In this document: piece after piece, positions 61,173 through 64,000 of the stretch
How the letters are laid out: each line of letters opens with the position of its first letter
Numbering within the stretch: the stretch's first letter is position 1
Assembly (NCBI RefSeq): GCF_000702505.1
Contig: NZ_JNIM01000001.1
Coordinates: 4,402,001-4,466,000 of the forward strand
Direction: 5' to 3'
Length of the DNA: 64,000 nt
Origin: Thermogemmatispora carboxidivorans
GTDB taxonomy: Bacteria > Chloroflexota > Ktedonobacteria > Ktedonobacterales > Ktedonobacteraceae
Translations under genes and position numbers: made by a program
The notes under the pieces: model-generated
The model's input: only the letters and a program-made list of their open reading frames with translations
Databases searched by the model: none
What the model was told of the DNA's origin: nothing

Positions 61173-63470
61173 GTGGATACACTGATCGGCTCGGTCATCG
61201 GGGGATACACTATCAAGCAGTTTCTCGGCAGCGGCGGCATGGGCACCGTTTACCTGGCCGAGGACCCTATGATTGGCCAGCAGGTCGCCATGAAGGTGGT
61301 GCGCGCCGAGGCCAGCGACTTCCTCGAGGCCGAGAAAGCTCTTGAGCGCTTCAAACAGGAAGCGCGCGCTGTGGCGAGCCTGGATCATTTGCATATTCTG
61401 CCGCTCTATCGCTATGGAGAGGAAGAGACCGAGCTGGGCCGGCGCGCCTATATGGTGATGCAGTATCGCCCAGAAGGCTCGCTCTGGGACTGGCTGCGGC
61501 GCCGGGCAGGTCTGGCTTCCCAGCAGTCGCTCAGCCACGTTCCGCAGCTACCACCAGGTCTGCCTTCGGCCTGGCCCCTGACTCTGAGCGAGGCCGAAGA
61601 CTACCTTCAGCAGGCGGCTTCCGCCCTGCAGTACGCTCATGATCGCGGCATCGTCCACCGCGATATCAAGCCAGCGAACTTCTTGTTGCGAATCGAAGCC
61701 GGGCCACGTGTGCATCTGCTGCTCTCGGACTTCGGCCTGGCCAAGTTTTTTTCTTTTAGCTCGGCCACCAGCCACATTTTTGGGACGCCGCTCTACATGG
61801 CACCCGAGCAGTTCGGCGGCGAAGCCCGCCCCGAAAGCGATCAGTATGCGCTGGCGGTCATGCTCTACTTACTGCTGACCGGGCACACGCCCTTTGAAGG
61901 CGACCCGGCCCAGTTGATGCATCAACATCTGCATCGGGAACCACCCCCTCTACGCTCCTTCAGCCCGGCCCTGCCAGAAGAGCTGGAGCTGGTTTTCGCA
62001 CGCGCTCTGGCGAAAAATCCACAGGAGCGCTATCCTTCGGTTGGAGCTTTTGGGGCGGCCTTCGCCCATGCCGCCCATCGCCTCCCATCGCCGCTGCAGC
62101 CGCGCCTGGGGCTGCCAACCAAAGGGGAACCCGTCGGTGAAGCCGATGCCGCCAGCACCTTGCTGCTGCGGGAGTCTCCCGATCCGGCCTTGCCAGCGAC
62201 CAGACTTGCGGCGGAGAAGATTGAGCAGCTCAAGCTGCCGCGCGACGGTCAGCCACTGGCCCTGGGTGGCCTTCCGGGAGGCGCTCCATCGCCTCAGAGC
62301 CTGCAACAGCGTCAGGAAGCGGCCTCAGCTCCCACCGTTTTCGCTCCTTCACCCTTGCCAGCCTCTTTCTCAGCCCCCGGCCTTCCTCCTCCTGTGCTGC
62401 CTCAGCCGTTGCCAGGAGCATCGTCGGGCAAGCAAGGCCAGTTTCGCCCGTCTGCTCCGCACTCGCCAGTCAGGCCAGAGCGGCAGCCCAGAGAGAAAAT
62501 GAGCCGGAGGCGCGCCCTGGCATTGATGGCCGCTGGAGTGGTTGGCGTGGGCATTGTGGGCACCAGCCTCTACTTTCTACTGAACAGTCGCCCGGCCCAG
62601 GCTCTGGCTGTGCTCCAGGGGCATCAGGACAGCGTCACCAGCCTGGCCTGGTCCCCCGATGGGGCGCACCTGGTCTCCGGCTCCCGCGATCAAACGGCGC
62701 GTCTCTGGCTGGCGAGCGAGGCCCGCCCAGTACTGACCTACAGTCTGCAGGCCACCCCCATTCTGGCAGTGGCCTGGAGCGCCGACGGGACGCTGCTGGC
62801 CTCGGGAGGTGAGAACCACTCGGTCCAGATTTGGACGACGAGCGGGGCCTTACAGCAGACCTTCAATGATCTGGGGGCCCCGGTGAGTGCCCTGGCCTGG
62901 ACCGGGCGGCGCGATGTCCTCCTGGCCGGGACGCTTGGCAATGGTGGCCATGAGCTGCTGGTCAGTGGGCGGACGACGCGCAGCCTCCTGAAGGCTCGCA
63001 TTCGGGCTTTGGCTCTGGCTCCCGGAGGTGAGACCCTGGCTCTGGCACTCGATAGCGGCCTGGTGGCGACCTTCAGTCTGGGTGAACGACGCTTGCTGCA
63101 AAGCTACCATCGCCACCGCGGCGCCGCCTTGTGTGTGGCCTGGTCCCCAGACGGCACACTGCTGGCCTCGGGCGGAGCAGACCACCAGGTGGTGATTTGG
63201 GACAGCGTTTCGGGCGTCGTGCAAGACCATCTGAGCCATCCGGCAGCGGTCAATGGCCTGGCCTGGGACCCAACAACGCCAGGCCGCCTGGCCACCGCTT
63301 GCAGCGATGAACGGGTGCGCGTCTGGAAACTCGGGGGCAATGGCGCAGCGGCTCAGGCAACGGTCTATAACGGCCATCACGGCAGCGTCACCGCGGTGGC
63401 CTGGAGCCAGCAGGGGCTGGCCTCCGCTTCTACGGATCATACTGTGATTCTCTGGCGCGTCAGCGGCTAG
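61173..63470 (+). CDS. Ser/Thr protein kinase with TM segment and WD40 propeller
   Basis: 765 residues, GTG start. Kinase domain about 10-285: glycine loop GSGGMGTV at 19-26, Lys41, HRDIKPAN at 162-169, DFG at 186-188 and APE at 210-212, so it should be active. Residues 300-440 are a Pro-rich linker, a TM helix lies at about 449-468, and 475-765 form a WD40 beta-propeller with repeated SPDGTLLASGG-type blades, predicted outside the cell or on the far membrane face. No FHA domain, unlike the kinase of the injection operon. Confidence 0.92.
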   Translation: MDTLIGSVIGGYTIKQFLGSGGMGTVYLAEDPMIGQQVAMKVVRAEASDFLEAEKALERFKQEARAVASLDHLHILPLYRYGEEETELGRRAYMVMQYRPEGSLWDWLRRRAGLASQQSLSHVPQLPPGLPSAWPLTLSEAEDYLQQAASALQYAHDRGIVHRDIKPANFLLRIEAGPRVHLLLSDFGLAKFFSFSSATSHIFGTPLYMAPEQFGGEARPESDQYALAVMLYLLLTGHTPFEGDPAQLMHQHLHREPPPLRSFSPALPEELELVFARALAKNPQERYPSVGAFGAAFAHAAHRLPSPLQPRLGLPTKGEPVGEADAASTLLLRESPDPALPATRLAAEKIEQLKLPRDGQPLALGGLPGGAPSPQSLQQRQEAASAPTVFAPSPLPASFSAPGLPPPVLPQPLPGASSGKQGQFRPSAPHSPVRPERQPREKMSRRRALALMAAGVVGVGIVGTSLYFLLNSRPAQALAVLQGHQDSVTSLAWSPDGAHLVSGSRDQTARLWLASEARPVLTYSLQATPILAVAWSADGTLLASGGENHSVQIWTTSGALQQTFNDLGAPVSALAWTGRRDVLLAGTLGNGGHELLVSGRTTRSLLKARIRALALAPGGETLALALDSGLVATFSLGERRLLQSYHRHRGAALCVAWSPDGTLLASGGADHQVVIWDSVSGVVQDHLSHPAAVNGLAWDPTTPGRLATACSDERVRVWKLGGNGAAAQATVYNGHHGSVTAVAWSQQGLASASTDHTVILWRVSG

Positions 63471-63763
63471 GAGACGCCTGTTACGGGGCAGGCCGCCAGG
63501 TTGAGTACAAGGTTAGCCACTGGCTGCCTTGGCTCTGCAGCCTGGTTAGTTACCCTGGCAGGGTTTTACCAGGCCCTGGTGAGGTCCTGCCCGGCCCCGG
63601 CCCCTCCGCTAGCCTTCAGTCAGGCCGACTGTCAGGCTCATGAGGAAGCCGGCTAGAGCCGTTGCAGGCACCACTACAGACAGGAAACCCCAACGTGATC
63701 CCATGCCTTGATGCTGGTGAATGCTCATCGTGTAAGGATAGCTCTAAATAAAACAAAATATAG
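63471..63763. other. Intergenic region between convergent genes
   Basis: No gene. It contains several short GC-rich inverted repeats around 63545-63600 that could end the kinase transcript, and AT-rich DNA beyond 63740. Confidence 0.4.
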
Positions 63764-64000
63764 TCATTCATCTATTACTGGCTCATAGATAGCATAATTT
63801 GTATATGTCAGACGATGATAATGGTAGCCGAGCGCTATGAGCTGCTGCAGTCTTAGATCCTGAGGGGAGCCAATGGGAAAGACATAGTCAGGAGGAGACT
63901 GGGCCGCCTCGACCAGGCGGCTATAGGGGGGATAACGATTAAGGCCAGGTTGCAGCCCGGCATCAAGGACACTGCATATAATGCGCTCAGTGCTCTGAAA
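63764..64000 (-). CDS. C-terminal end of a protein running off the window
   Basis: The minus-strand frame is open from base 64000 to a TGA at 63764, giving 78 residues: ICSVLDAGLQPGLNRYPPYS, DYVFPIGSPQDLRLQQLIAL and TYTNYAIYEPVI. The tyrosine-rich closing part resembles the C-termini of membrane glycosyltransferases (dolichol-phosphate-mannose type), but only the tail is visible. Codon use is less GC-biased than its neighbours. Confidence 0.55.
   Translation of the reverse strand, partial: FQSTERIICSVLDAGLQPGLNRYPPYSRLVEAAQSPPDYVFPIGSPQDLRLQQLIALGYHYHRLTYTNYAIYEPVIDE

Overview
The window is about 62-65% GC and reads as chromosome of a soil or thermophilic member of the Chloroflexota, class Ktedonobacteria (a Thermogemmatispora-like genome is my best guess, from protein style only). 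Supporting signs are Hanks-type kinases fused to FHA, WD40 or beta-propeller domains, SARP/BTAD-type regulators, a large extracellular contractile injection system (eCIS), and strong GGAGG ribosome sites with frequent GTG starts. No rRNA, tRNA, CRISPR array or transposase was seen.

Left end (1-2439): the 3' part of an L-2-hydroxyglutarate oxidase-like gene and a BTAD-type regulator. Positions 2513-26718, all on the minus strand, hold one tightly packed block of about 19 genes forming an eCIS. In transcription order these are: DUF4255 protein, AAA+ ATPase, three DUF4157 (eCIS core) cargo-like proteins with different C-terminal halves (Het-C, OmpA-like, second HExxH with glycine zippers), a second DUF4255 protein, sheath, inner tube, small assembly protein, a 65-aa helix protein, second tube, a DUF4157-like protein, LysM tube adaptor, VgrG-like spike, PAAR tip, gp25, baseplate protein, an FHA domain fused to tail protein I, and a Ser/Thr kinase with its own FHA domain. 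The last two genes share a 4-bp overlap, so phospho-threonine signalling appears built into the particle. I regard this as the most interesting system here.

27.1-30.3 kb: a PIG-V-like membrane mannosyltransferase and ilvD with clear promoter and terminator. 30.3-36.7 kb is an accessory, partly decayed patch: a frameshifted nucleotidyltransferase gene, a degenerate relative fused to an antitoxin-like N-terminus, a decayed copy of the ilvD 3' end, two small XRE regulators, a palindromic operator/promoter, hypothetical genes, and a perfect 120-bp tandem duplication that regenerates a ribosome site and start codon.

37.3-45.4 kb (minus strand): branched-chain metabolism, with leuC, leuD, E1alpha, E1beta, E2, a small winged-helix-like gene and E3 of a 2-oxoacid dehydrogenase complex. 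Further right are a PLP decarboxylase, cysteine synthase, a two-component system, an acyl-CoA ligase/acyltransferase/esterase operon, a short LeuA lacking the allosteric domain, a methanethiol oxidase (SBP56) with a His-rich N-terminus, a membrane protein pair, a Pro-rich Yip1-like protein and a kinase-WD40 protein. The window ends inside a minus-strand gene. ilvD, leuA, leuC and leuD together suggest valine/isoleucine/leucine synthesis is distributed along this region, with the dehydrogenase complex as a catabolic or acyl-CoA-supplying counterpart.
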